Source: CBFCZU01 sp965602635
GTDB taxonomy: Bacteria; Planctomycetota; Phycisphaerae; SM23-33
Length of the DNA stretch: 45,965 nt
Assembly: GCA_965602635.1 (NCBI GenBank)
Contig: CBFCZU010000005.1
Coordinates: 1-45,965 of the forward strand
Direction: 5' to 3'
The notes under the pieces were generated by a model that saw only the letters and a program-made list of their open reading frames with translations, did no database searches and was not told the origin of the DNA. This document shows, in pieces, positions 35,492-44,443 of this stretch. Every line of letters begins with the position of its first letter. Positions within the stretch are counted from its first letter, which is position 1. Both the position numbers and the translations under genes were made by a program.

Positions 35492-37692
35492 TTGGCGGCC
35501 GAAATCACGGCGCGGTTGCGCGCCTTGCCGACGGTGATCTGCTTTAGCGTCACGTGCCCGTGCTTGTCGGCCGTGACCACGCCGGAATCGACCGTCTTGC
35601 CACCGGATGGGCCCGCGGTGTTGGCGAAGCTGAACTTCGCCCCCGCCTTTGGCCTAAACTTCTGGCAGTGGCGCGGCGTCAGGTCCACCTTGCAGCTCGC
35701 CAGCGGGGCCGAGGAGTGCAGATAGACGGTCATCTCCCACCGCCCCGGGCGATCGACGATCGTCTCGGTCTCCCACAGCAGGTAGCCGTTGAGCATGCCG
35801 CCGCCGTCGCCGCTGCGTATGTCGCCGCAGCCGGGGTTGTCGTCGAGGGTGCAGTTGGCGAAGGCGGGCTTGGACTGGTCGCGGACGATCTTCAGCCGCC
35901 CGGCGCGGTACTCGCGCAGCGCCGCCGGGACCCTGTCGCCCCAGGAGACCTTCGAGATGCCCGCCCCGAACGGCTGGTGGGCGTCCATCAGCGTCCGCTT
36001 GTACTTCGGCAGCGACGCGTAGCTCATCTCCGAAGTGTGCGAGCCGGTGCACGAGACGAGGAACTGGATCGGCAGCCTCCGCGACGGGTCGGTCGAGACG
36101 TACTTGTTGAAGTTGCAGATTTCGTATGGGTTCTCGGCCGCGGGCTTGCCCTCGTATGCGCTGGGCGGGCCCCAGACGCCGTTGGCGCGGTTCCAGTCCA
36201 CGAAGCCCTTGGTCAGCTCCGCCGACCCCCAGCCGATGAAGACGCTAAAGATGGCCGGGTGTCGCAGAGCCCACATCCCCCAGTGGCTGCCGTAGCAGTA
36301 AATCTGCTGGGGGTCGATCTCGTATGTCCGCTTTGCCCATTCGATGATCTTTGCGTGGCGGTTGTACGTCCACGGCCCCCAGGTGCCTTGCTTGAAGCTC
36401 TTGAGCGTCCCGTGGCAGTTGTTGGCGCCGATGTAGAACCCGTTCTCAGGCCCGGCCGAGCCCACCAGCAGGATGGCGTCGCGCCGCTGCCAGCGGCCCA
36501 GGTCGGGCTCGACGGTGTGGGACTTGCCGTGATTGAGCTCCAGCGCGGCGGGCTTGGCGATGCGGTTTGGATGCCACCGCATCACAAAGCCGTACTGCAC
36601 CGGGCGCGGGGCCTGCGGAGGCACCGCCCAGTAGCAGTAGCGGCGCGTGATGACGTCGTCCTCCTTACGCTTGTACGGGCCGTCCTTGAACGTCGCGTCC
36701 TGGAGGACGGGCTCGGGGTCGGCGACCTTCTCGTCGATCGAGCCTGACACGTTGGCCTCCGAGAGGTCGGTGGTGTTCTCGACGCCGTTGACGGCCGTGA
36801 CCACGGCATAGAAGGCCCGCCCCGCCTTGCCGACAGTGTGGACGTACAGCCCCACGCCGCTGGGAAGCGGCTTTTCGGCCTCCACCGCCAGGCGGACGGC
36901 GATGAAAGAATCGTCCAGCTTGCTGGGGCGGTTCTCGCCCTGCCAGATGCGGCGGACGATCCTCGTGTTGAAGCCCGAGCCAGGCACGACCTCGGCCAGC
37001 AGCTCGGCCCGGCCTATGCTCCCGGGCGTGATCGGCTTGTCGTGGCGATACACGCGATAGCGAAGCTCCCGCCCCTTGTCCCTGGGGATGAGCCCCTCGG
37101 CGTTGTAGCCGCGGACCTTCTTGATGAGGTCGCCCCAGGCGTAGCGATCCTTGCCCTCGGAGAGGTCCTCAACCTCCCTGAACGTGATGAAGACCTGCCC
37201 GGCGCGGTAGAAGGCCCGCAGGCCCTTGACCTGCCCGGGCGGGTCCTTGAGCTTGCCTTCGTAGGCCACCTCCAGCCAAGTCGCCTTGGGCTCATATCCT
37301 CGCCCGCGGAGGCCCAAGGCCAAGGCCCGCGAGGGCGAGGCGGCGAGTGCCTTGACCGCCGCGGTCACGTCGAACCAGCGGTAGTACGGCCCGGCCGGCA
37401 GGAGCTGCCGCTTGCCGGCAAAGACCCGGAAGGTGTGCGCGTGCCCTCCCTGTCGGGACATCACCAGCCGGGCGCGATGAACCTCCGCGCCCCTGGGCAG
37501 GGCCGACAGGTCGAACTTCATCAGCCTGCCGCCTTCCTCGGCGGCGGCGTAGGTGAGTGTCTTGGTGTGCTGGAAGTGCCCGGCAATGCCCCAGCGCTCG
37601 ACGACGACGTCCGCCCGCGCGCCGGCGGCCCAGGCCCCGACACAGCAGCACGCCGCGACGGCCGCGGCTGCGATGCGCCTGCTTACTGACAT
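35488..37692 (-). CDS. Secreted alpha/beta-hydrolase-like protein without nucleophile serine (734 aa)
   Basis: An exported protein with a signal peptide ending ARA near residue 27. Residues about 30-145 form a beta domain like DNRLRE/CBM modules. About 153-310 is a region shared with the next gene, with GQVFITFREVEDL and RYRVYRHDKPI. From about 350 it resembles the PHB-depolymerase/esterase-type alpha/beta fold. At the nucleophile elbow GxSxG the sequence is GSHWG (468-472), putting His470 where serine should be. It may be a carbohydrate-binding or inactive hydrolase relative. AAGGAAGAG precedes the ATG. It faces the UreH-like gene tail to tail and follows a paralog on the same strand. Confidence 0.7.
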   Translation of the reverse strand: MSVSRRIAAAAVAACCCVGAWAAGARADVVVERWGIAGHFQHTKTLTYAAAEEGGRLMKFDLSALPRGAEVHRARLVMSRQGGHAHTFRVFAGKRQLLPAGPYYRWFDVTAAVKALAASPSRALALGLRGRGYEPKATWLEVAYEGKLKDPPGQVKGLRAFYRAGQVFITFREVEDLSEGKDRYAWGDLIKKVRGYNAEGLIPRDKGRELRYRVYRHDKPITPGSIGRAELLAEVVPGSGFNTRIVRRIWQGENRPSKLDDSFIAVRLAVEAEKPLPSGVGLYVHTVGKAGRAFYAVVTAVNGVENTTDLSEANVSGSIDEKVADPEPVLQDATFKDGPYKRKEDDVITRRYCYWAVPPQAPRPVQYGFVMRWHPNRIAKPAALELNHGKSHTVEPDLGRWQRRDAILLVGSAGPENGFYIGANNCHGTLKSFKQGTWGPWTYNRHAKIIEWAKRTYEIDPQQIYCYGSHWGMWALRHPAIFSVFIGWGSAELTKGFVDWNRANGVWGPPSAYEGKPAAENPYEICNFNKYVSTDPSRRLPIQFLVSCTGSHTSEMSYASLPKYKRTLMDAHQPFGAGISKVSWGDRVPAALREYRAGRLKIVRDQSKPAFANCTLDDNPGCGDIRSGDGGGMLNGYLLWETETIVDRPGRWEMTVYLHSSAPLASCKVDLTPRHCQKFRPKAGAKFSFANTAGPSGGKTVDSGVVTADKHGHVTLKQITVGKARNRAVISAAK

Positions 37693-37711
37693 TTCGCTCT
37701 TCCTTTCCGGC

Positions 37712-37800
37712 TCAGCGATGAATGCGAATGCGATGCCTGGCCTTGGTGATCTTCAGCTTCGCGACGGTCGCCAGGCCGTGCTCGTCCGCCTTGCCCGTGC
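37712..37800 (-). pseudogene. Relic C-terminal tail of a third paralog
   Basis: Just after the stop of the 603-residue gene, a different minus-strand frame reads TGKADEHGLATVAKLKITKA and ends RIRIHR-stop. This aligns with the C-terminal ends of both neighbours (TADKHGHVTLKQITVGKA and VADADGLVTLEKLKLAGG). It has no start or upstream body, so it looks like the remnant of a deleted tandem copy. Confidence 0.55.
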
Positions 37801-39612
37801 CTACTTGCCGCGCGTCAGCTTCACCGTCAGCCCGCCGCCGGCGAGCTTGAGCTTCTCGAGCGTCACCAGGCCGTCGGCGTCGGCGACTGTCTGGCCCTTC
37901 TGGGGCGGGGCAGTCTCGCCACGCCGCCCGGGCAAGGTGACCGCCTCCCAGACGACCGCTTGGCCGGCCTTGAGCTTGAACTTGCTCAGCCGCCGGGGCG
38001 TCAGGTCGAAGGTGCTCTCCCGGCCGGTGATGGTGATCTCGAACCTGCCGGGCAGGTCCTTGATGTCCTTCCAGCCATACACGGTGTTGGTGTGCCCGTG
38101 CCCCTCGCCCTCCTTGTCCAGGGACGAATTTGCGAACGCCGGCACGGGCGTCGTCCTGCGGATGTCCAGCCCGCGCCAGAGCTGCGTGTAGCGGTCGGGC
38201 GGTGCCAGCTTGCCCCCCCAGGCCCAGTGGGCGTACAGGGGCTGGCGTGCCTGGTGCATGGCCGAGTAGAGCCGCCCGCGGCCCATGCCCCAGCCCTTGA
38301 CGCGGCCCCAACTGCCGCCCTTGCAGACGAACAGTGGCAGGTCCTTGCCCCGCGTTGCCAGGACGACCTTGTCCAGCTCGCCCCAGCCCCAGTCTCCCCG
38401 GCCGGCCTCGTCGGTGATCCCGGGGTCCTTCGGGCCCCAGGCGGCCTTGAACCTCCCCGCCGATCGGCGGTCCAGAAGCCGGGACTCGAAGCCGGTGACC
38501 ATGACGTAGGCAAAACGCCGCGGGTAGCTCATGGCGATCATCGCCGCCCCGTCGCCGCCGATGGGGATGATGCGATCGGGGTCGATGGGGAACTTCTTCT
38601 GGGCCCAGTCGAGGAAGGCGATGATCCGCCTCTGCGTGTGGTTGTGGACCATGCCGTCCGAGAGCGGCTCGGAGCCGCCGAAGGCCTCGTGGTAGCCGTA
38701 CCACCCGCTGAAGGGGTAGTCGTGCGGGGCGATCTGGATGCTCCCGGCCATGAACTTGGCGTTCGGCTTGGCGTAGGTGTAGCTGCCGCCGTGAAAGTAC
38801 AGCTCGACGGGGGCGGCCTTCTCGACGCCCGGCGGGACGAGCACCGACCAGTTGAAGTACATCGGCCGGGGCGAAAGCGGCGGCGCCGTCCACTGCACGT
38901 ACACCTGCCGCCGGCCGGGATAGTCGAAGTACGGGCCCCACAGCCCGTCGCCCTGGCAGACGGGCTCGCCGGGCCCGGGCGTCTCGGCCAGCGGCCTGGC
39001 CAGCGCGTTGCCCGGCGAGAAGTCCTTCAGGTTGGCCTCGCCCGCCCGGCAGGAGACGACGGCGTAGTACCGCCGGCCGGCCTTGGCGGGATGGGCGACG
39101 AACAGCCCCGTCCCCGGCTTGAGCGCCCCGGCCTTGGTGTCGATCACGAACCGGTCGATCGGGTAGCGGTCCATCCGCGGGTGGTTCATGTGCCAGCGGT
39201 AGATGAAGCCGTTGTAGCCCGTCGTCAACTCGCCCATCTTGTCGGGCTTTATCATGGCCTGGGCGATGAGGTACTCGGTGTTGCGCCCGTTGAGGTTGTA
39301 GCCGGACATCGGGCCGACCTCGCCCAGCAGCTCGGCGGCGGCGATGCTCGCGGCGGAGATCGGCTTGTCGTGAGCGTAGATGCGATACCTTACCGGGTCC
39401 TCTGCCTGGGCCAGCGCCTTGTTGATCTCGCCCCAGGTGACCTTCTCGGCCGTCACCAGCGGGGCGGCCTCCTTGAAGGTGATGAACGTCTGCCCTGCCC
39501 GGTGGGAGGCCTGGATGCCCGTCACCTGCCGGGGAACCTCTGCCGCGGCGGCCAGGCACCACGACAGGGCCGCGGCGCCCGCCGCCAGCGTCGTCGCACG
39601 TTTGGCTGTCAT
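37801..39612 (-). CDS. Secreted alpha/beta-hydrolase-like protein without nucleophile serine (603 aa)
   Basis: A 603-residue exported protein with a signal peptide ending AAAAE at about residue 24. Residues 28-210 match the middle region of the 734-residue neighbour (AGQTFITFKEAAPL, YRIYAHDKPIS). From about 250 an esterase-like fold follows, with the oxyanion-type HGGSYTY (274-280). The elbow reads IGGDGAAMIA (351-360), so Asp354 replaces the serine. It lacks the N-terminal beta domain of the neighbour. A structural or binding role, or a changed chemistry, is possible. AAGGGAAACG precedes the ATG. It starts 35 bases after the polA stop on the same strand, which is an odd operon partner. Confidence 0.7.
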   Translation of the reverse strand: MTAKRATTLAAGAAALSWCLAAAAEVPRQVTGIQASHRAGQTFITFKEAAPLVTAEKVTWGEINKALAQAEDPVRYRIYAHDKPISAASIAAAELLGEVGPMSGYNLNGRNTEYLIAQAMIKPDKMGELTTGYNGFIYRWHMNHPRMDRYPIDRFVIDTKAGALKPGTGLFVAHPAKAGRRYYAVVSCRAGEANLKDFSPGNALARPLAETPGPGEPVCQGDGLWGPYFDYPGRRQVYVQWTAPPLSPRPMYFNWSVLVPPGVEKAAPVELYFHGGSYTYAKPNAKFMAGSIQIAPHDYPFSGWYGYHEAFGGSEPLSDGMVHNHTQRRIIAFLDWAQKKFPIDPDRIIPIGGDGAAMIAMSYPRRFAYVMVTGFESRLLDRRSAGRFKAAWGPKDPGITDEAGRGDWGWGELDKVVLATRGKDLPLFVCKGGSWGRVKGWGMGRGRLYSAMHQARQPLYAHWAWGGKLAPPDRYTQLWRGLDIRRTTPVPAFANSSLDKEGEGHGHTNTVYGWKDIKDLPGRFEITITGRESTFDLTPRRLSKFKLKAGQAVVWEAVTLPGRRGETAPPQKGQTVADADGLVTLEKLKLAGGGLTVKLTRGK

Positions 39613-39647
39613 TGCTCGTTTCCCTTCAGCTCTGTGTGCGTCGAGGA

Positions 39648-42410
39648 TTACTTGGCGTCGCGCCAGTTGGGGCCGACGCCGAGATCGACTTCGAGAGGCA
39701 CGCGGAGCTGCATGGCTCCGGTCATCTCTTCCGCGATGATTAACCCGTCCGCATCGGCTGCGTCTCGCGGCGTTTCGAAGAGCAGCTCGTCGTGAATCTG
39801 GAGCAGCATGCGGCTGGGGCGGGCCTCCTCGGCCAGGCGGCGGTGAATGTTGATCATGGCGATCTTGATGAGGTCGGCGGCCGAGCCCTGCACCACCGAG
39901 TTGATGGCGAGCCGCTCCGCCAACGCGCGGCGCTGCGGGTTGCCGGAGTCGAACCCCTCTATCCGCCGGCGCCGCCCGGCGAGGGTCTCGACGTAGCCGG
40001 CCTGCTTGGCCTGGGCGGCGCAGGCCTGGAGGAACTCCTCGATCTTTGGGAACCGCCGCTTGTAGGAGTCGATGAACTCGCCGGCCTCCTTGCGGCCGAT
40101 TCGCAGCGTCCTGGCCAGCCCGAAGGCCGTCTGACCGTAGATGATGCCGAAGTTGACAGTCTTGGCCCGCGCCCGCTGGGCCGGCGTCACCTCGTCCAGG
40201 GCGACGTCGAAAACCTCCGCCGCCACGATCCGGTGAATGTCACGGTCGGCGAAGAACGCCGCCAGCAGCGTCTCGTCCTCGCAGAAATGCGCCAGGATCC
40301 GCAACTCGACCTGGCTGTAGTCGGCCGAGATCAAGACCTTGCCCTCATCGGCCATGAACGCCGCCCGAATCTGCCGGCCCAGCTCGGTCCGCACCGGGAT
40401 GTTCTGGAGGTTGGGGTCGGAGCTGGAGAGCCTCCCCGTGGACGTACCCGTCTGGCGGAAGCTGGTGTGGACCCGCCCCGTGGACGGGTGTATGCAGTGG
40501 CCCAGGGCGACAAGGTAGGTGCTCAGCAGCTTGCTGATCTGGCGGTAGTCGAGCACCAGCGCCGGCACCTCGTGCTGGGCGGCGAGCTCGGTCAGGACGA
40601 ACGAGTCGGTGCTGGGCCCGGTCTTGGTCCGCTTGACGACCCGCAGGCCGAGCTGCTCGAAGAGCACCCCGGCGAGCTGCTTCGGCGAATCGACGTTGAA
40701 GTCGGTCCCGGCGGCGGCGATGATCCGCTCGCGCAGCTCGTCGGCCCGCTTGGCGAGCTCGTTCTTCTGCCTGCCCAGCTCGGCGGGATCGACGCGGATG
40801 CCCTCCTGCTCCATGCTCGCCAGCACGGGCATCAGGCACATCTCGATCCGCTCGAAAAGCTCGGTGAGCCCCTCGTCGGCGAGCCGCTGGCGGAGGACTC
40901 CCGCCAGGCGCAGCGCGACGTCGGCGTCCTCGGCCGCGTATGGCGCCACCTCCTCGACGGGCACCTCGTCCATGGTCCGCTGGTTCCTGCCCGTGCCGAG
41001 CAGGTCCTTGATGGGGATGCAGCGGTGGCCGAGCATCTCGGCGGCCAGGCTGGTCAGGGCGAAGCTGCTGCGGTCGGCCTGGAGGACGTAGGCGGCGAGC
41101 ATGGTGTCGAACATCGCCCCGGCCAGGGGGAACCCGGCCCGCCCCAGGACGATGAGGTCGTACTTGAGGTTCTGGCCGATCTTCTCGACCTTCGGATCGG
41201 CGAGGATCGGCCCGAGCTTCTCGCGGACCATGTCCTTGTCGAGGGTGACTGCCCCGAGCGGCCCGGCCAGTGGCAGGTACACCCCGCGGCCGGGCTTCCA
41301 AGCCAGCGAGATGCCGACCAGCTCGGCCCACATCGGCTGGGTGGAGGTGGTCTCGGTGTCCACGGCCAGGGCCGGCACGCCACGCAACTGCTTGACGAGC
41401 GCCTCCAGGCCTTGGGGGGTGTCAATGCACTGGTAGTCGAAGTCGGCCGCCGTCGTGACGCCCTCTTCGCCCTGCTCCGCCGCCGGAGGCGCCGCTTCGC
41501 CGGGGGCCGCGGCCGCGTCGCGCAGCTCCTCCAGCCGCCCCAGCAGCCGCCTGAGGCCCAGCTCCGTGAAGATCGGCCTGACCGCGCCGACGTCCACGCC
41601 GCGGAAGGCCATGTCCGCGAGCTTCAGCTCGACGTCCACCTCGCCGTCCAGCGCCACCAGCTTCCGCGCCAGGGCCACGTCCTCGGCGTGCTTGCGGACG
41701 TTCTCGGAGAGCTTGGGCGTCAGCTCGTCGGCGTGCTCGACGACCGCCAGGGCCGAGCCGTACTTCCGTATCAGCTCCACGGCCTTCTTCGGCCCCACGC
41801 CGGGCACGCCGGGGATGTTGTCCACCTTGTCGCCGCAGAGGGCCTGCACCTCGACCGCCTTGTCCGGCGGATAGCCCTTCTGCTCGGCGAGGGCGGCCGG
41901 GCCTATCATCTCGTCCTTCACCGGGTCGTACAGCGTCACGTTCTCGCCCAGAAGCTGCTCGAGGTCCTTGTCCCGGCTGACCAGCACGACGTGCAGGTCG
42001 GCCCCCGCCAGCCGGCGGGCGATGGTGGCCATGACGTCATCCGCCTCGGCGCCCTCCCTGGCCAGCAGGGGTATTCCCATGGCCCGAACGATCTGGAAGA
42101 TCCGGTCCCGCTGCACGGGCAGGTCCTCGGGCGGGGCCTCCCGCTGGGCCTTGTATTCCGGATACAGCCGCGTGCGCTCGAGGCCCTCGCGCGGGGAATC
42201 GCCGGCCACGGCCAGGTAGTCCGGCTTCCGCTCGGCGATGAGCTTCAGCAGCCAGGTGCAGAACACGTGAGTGGCCCGTGTGGGCTCGCCTGCGGGGCTT
42301 GTCAGCTCGCGCGGCGCCGCAACGGCCCCGCCCCAGCGCCCCCCAAGAGGGGCGTAGTAGGCACGGAAGACCTGCCAGTGCCCGTCGATGACGTAGAGTT
42401 GCTTGGCCAA
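39648..42410 (-). CDS. polA: DNA polymerase I with both exonuclease domains
   Basis: A 920-residue family A polymerase for Okazaki fragment processing and repair. The 5' nuclease domain (1-295) has IDGHWQVFRAYY, SRDKDLEQLL and the helix-hairpin-helix GVPGVGPKKA. The 3'-5' exonuclease is complete: Asp351 and Glu353 in DTET, Asp418, and Tyr491/Asp495, so proofreading should work. In the polymerase domain motif A has Asp697 in SADYSQVELR, the O-helix holds Lys750 and Phe754, and motif C has HDE at 873-875. The start is set at TTG 42410 with GGAGAG upstream, because residues further up do not belong to the family; a TTG start is worth noting. It is transcribed divergently from the coiled-coil gene. 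Confidence 0.93.
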   Translation of the reverse strand: MAKQLYVIDGHWQVFRAYYAPLGGRWGGAVAAPRELTSPAGEPTRATHVFCTWLLKLIAERKPDYLAVAGDSPREGLERTRLYPEYKAQREAPPEDLPVQRDRIFQIVRAMGIPLLAREGAEADDVMATIARRLAGADLHVVLVSRDKDLEQLLGENVTLYDPVKDEMIGPAALAEQKGYPPDKAVEVQALCGDKVDNIPGVPGVGPKKAVELIRKYGSALAVVEHADELTPKLSENVRKHAEDVALARKLVALDGEVDVELKLADMAFRGVDVGAVRPIFTELGLRRLLGRLEELRDAAAAPGEAAPPAAEQGEEGVTTAADFDYQCIDTPQGLEALVKQLRGVPALAVDTETTSTQPMWAELVGISLAWKPGRGVYLPLAGPLGAVTLDKDMVREKLGPILADPKVEKIGQNLKYDLIVLGRAGFPLAGAMFDTMLAAYVLQADRSSFALTSLAAEMLGHRCIPIKDLLGTGRNQRTMDEVPVEEVAPYAAEDADVALRLAGVLRQRLADEGLTELFERIEMCLMPVLASMEQEGIRVDPAELGRQKNELAKRADELRERIIAAAGTDFNVDSPKQLAGVLFEQLGLRVVKRTKTGPSTDSFVLTELAAQHEVPALVLDYRQISKLLSTYLVALGHCIHPSTGRVHTSFRQTGTSTGRLSSSDPNLQNIPVRTELGRQIRAAFMADEGKVLISADYSQVELRILAHFCEDETLLAAFFADRDIHRIVAAEVFDVALDEVTPAQRARAKTVNFGIIYGQTAFGLARTLRIGRKEAGEFIDSYKRRFPKIEEFLQACAAQAKQAGYVETLAGRRRRIEGFDSGNPQRRALAERLAINSVVQGSAADLIKIAMINIHRRLAEEARPSRMLLQIHDELLFETPRDAADADGLIIAEEMTGAMQLRVPLEVDLGVGPNWRDAK

Positions 42411-42493
42411 GCCGCTCTCCGATGCGCGCCCCAAGACCCTACCGCCCGCCGCGGCGGCGGTCAACGCCCCCCGCCGGCGGGGCGAAAAATCTA

Positions 42494-42522
42494 TTGACGC
42501 GACCGGCAAGCGGCACAATACT
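42494..42522 (+). promoter_or_regulatory. Predicted sigma-70 promoter of the coiled-coil gene
   Basis: TTGACG (42494-42499) and AATACT (42517-42522) are separated by exactly 17 bases, below an A-rich run at 42485-42489. Transcription would start near 42529 and leave a leader of about 109 bases. It is the strongest promoter-like sequence seen in the window. Confidence 0.6.
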
Positions 42523-42637
42523 GTGAGCTTGTGGTGCCGGCGGGCCAGAGCCTACGCCGGCGCGAAGGCCATCATAGATACTTTACGTGCGCGCTGCTGA
42601 CAGACCTGCGGTAGTTCGTCATAGAAGGAGTCGGGAG

Positions 42638-43972
42638 ATGGCACGCGTTGTACAGCGACGCGGGGGACCTCCATACTTGCTGGTCGTCTTTGTGTTCGTG
42701 GCCCTAATCGCCACGACCCTGGCGGTGATCTTCTACATCGGAAAGGAGGATGCCGCCCAGAAAGGAGCCCTGGAGACCAAGGCGCGCAAGCGGGCCGAGC
42801 TGGAAGCCGGCACTTACAAGAACACGATCGCGCCTAAGCTCATCGAAAAGATGACGGGCGCGAAAGAGGCGATGGCCCTGAAAGACGTCCTGGAAGAGGT
42901 CGAGCGGGACCTGGACCTGGAGCACAGCAAGGGCGCCGGCAACCTCGGCGAGGCCGTGCGAAGCCTCAACCAGAAGGTCACGGACAATCTCACGCGCATC
43001 AAGCAGCTCCAGGACAGCGAGAACAGCCTGATCGCGAGCCTGAAGGCGCAGGAGCAGGCCGTCCGGGACCTGAAGGCCAAGTACGACACCGACACCAAGC
43101 AGGTCACGGGCGAGCGGGACGCCGACCGGCGGGACTTTGCCAACAAGCTCAGGGCCAAGGATGACCAGCTCAATCGCACCACGGCGGCGCACACGAAGAA
43201 ACTGGCCGGCCGTGACCAGCAGATCACCGCCCAGGCCCAGGAGCTCGACAGGTTGAAACGCGAACTCCAGGTCAAGGACGTCCAGAGCGACGAGCTGAAG
43301 GAGATCATCCGCGAGCAGAAGGGCACGGCGGGCGACCCGGGCATCATCGTGATGCGCAAGGCCGACGGCAAGGTCGTGAAGGTCCTGCCCGAGGAGAAGA
43401 TCTGCTACATCAGCCTCGGCGAGAAGGACAACGTCAAGGCCGGGGTGCCGTTCGCCGTGTACTCCCCCAAGGAAGGAATCCCCGGAACCGGCAGGGGGGT
43501 GGCCAAGATCATGGTGATCAACGTCGGGCAGATCAGCAGCGAGTGCCGCATCACCGAGTGGGACAAGGATCACCCGATCTCCGAGGGATACCTGGTGGCC
43601 AACCTGGTCTTCAACATCACCAGGACTTACAGCTTCGTGGTCCAGGGCGAGTTCGACCTGTACTCCGAAGGCAGGGCCGACCCCGAGGCCGGCCGGAAGA
43701 TCCGCAAGTTCATCGAGGGCTTCGGCGGAAAGGTCGAGGACAAGGTCGGCGTCACCACCGACTTCGTCATCATGGGCGCCGAGCCGCTGACACCTCCCAA
43801 GCCCGCCGAGGATCAGCCGGCGGCCTGGGCGGCATACAACAAGCTCCTGAAGAAAGTCCGGGACTACCAGTCCGTCAAGACCGCCGCCGAGAGCCTCCGG
43901 ATCCCGGTTCTTAACACCAACCGGTTCCTGGCCTTCACGGGGTACGTCCCCAGGCGCAGGCTGGTGGATTGA
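42638..43972 (+). CDS. Membrane-anchored coiled-coil protein with BRCT-like C-terminus
   Basis: A 444-residue protein with one N-terminal membrane helix (13-34) and a long charged coiled coil (about 40-230). A beta-rich middle domain (about 235-328) contains ICYISLGEKDNVKAGVPFAVY. The last part (about 331-437) reads YSFVVQGEFD...RKIRKFIEGFGGKVEDKVGVTTDFVIMG and ends LAFTGYV, strongly resembling a BRCT domain. BRCT domains usually bind phosphoproteins or DNA inside the cell; the short positive N-terminus predicts that this one faces outward. ATG 42638 is chosen for its AAGGAG; the ATG at 42587 lacks one. The role is unknown; the architecture suggests envelope organisation. Confidence 0.75.
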   Translation: MARVVQRRGGPPYLLVVFVFVALIATTLAVIFYIGKEDAAQKGALETKARKRAELEAGTYKNTIAPKLIEKMTGAKEAMALKDVLEEVERDLDLEHSKGAGNLGEAVRSLNQKVTDNLTRIKQLQDSENSLIASLKAQEQAVRDLKAKYDTDTKQVTGERDADRRDFANKLRAKDDQLNRTTAAHTKKLAGRDQQITAQAQELDRLKRELQVKDVQSDELKEIIREQKGTAGDPGIIVMRKADGKVVKVLPEEKICYISLGEKDNVKAGVPFAVYSPKEGIPGTGRGVAKIMVINVGQISSECRITEWDKDHPISEGYLVANLVFNITRTYSFVVQGEFDLYSEGRADPEAGRKIRKFIEGFGGKVEDKVGVTTDFVIMGAEPLTPPKPAEDQPAAWAAYNKLLKKVRDYQSVKTAAESLRIPVLNTNRFLAFTGYVPRRRLVD

Positions 43973-44006
43973 CCTCCCGGCCAGGGGGCGGTTGTGCGGC
44001 AACCAT

Positions 44007-44039
44007 CGCGGCGGCTTTTGTTGGCCGCCGCGTTCATTT
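44007..44039 (+). terminator. Rho-independent-like terminator
   Basis: A perfect 9-bp stem CGCGGCGGC/GCCGCCGCG (44007-44015, 44024-44032) with an 8-base loop is followed by TTCATTT. It lies 34 bases after the coiled-coil gene. The U-tract is short. Confidence 0.6.
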
Positions 44040-44128
44040 GCGCTACGGGATATGGATGGTGCGGGGCGCTATGATTACTCGGTCAAGCCGGGCAGTCTCA
44101 GCCGGCCATTGAGCGGAGATCGGGTGAA

Positions 44129-44305
44129 ATGCTATGGGCCAAGATGCTTGCCGGGGCGCTCATCGGCGGGGCAGTCGGCATGCTGATGGGCCGGGCGCGC
44201 GTCTGCCACTCGCCCCACTGCCACGCCAAGCTGAACATGTTCGCCAGCATCGCCGCGGCGGCGGTCTTCGGCGCGGCGGTGGCGTACTACTTCGCCGGCC
44301 GCTGA
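44129..44305 (+). CDS. Small membrane protein, 58 residues
   Basis: A short gene with two hydrophobic segments rich in glycine and alanine (about 6-20 and 37-56). Between them lies a loop RVCHSPHCHAK with two cysteines and three histidines. The layout resembles small DUF6132-type membrane proteins, but that call is tentative. GGAG lies ten bases before the ATG. A CxxxxC-plus-His loop could bind a metal. It stands alone between a terminator and the GH130 gene. Confidence 0.6.
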   Translation: MLWAKMLAGALIGGAVGMLMGRARVCHSPHCHAKLNMFASIAAAAVFGAAVAYYFAGR

Positions 44306-44443
44306 GGCCCGCGACTGGGCGGGCAACGTGGCGGCGCGGCAACGTGCGAAATCTGCTTGGCGGCTTCAGTCTCCTCGCCCAGGTGTCGAAACTAAGGAAC
44401 GAGGCCTGAGTCAGCGCTGCCGAGGCGGCGCGGGAGACGGATC

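Noticed and set aside
39792..42497. A 901-codon plus-strand open frame opposite polA
   Set aside because: Shadow of polA, whose catalytic motifs are all intact.
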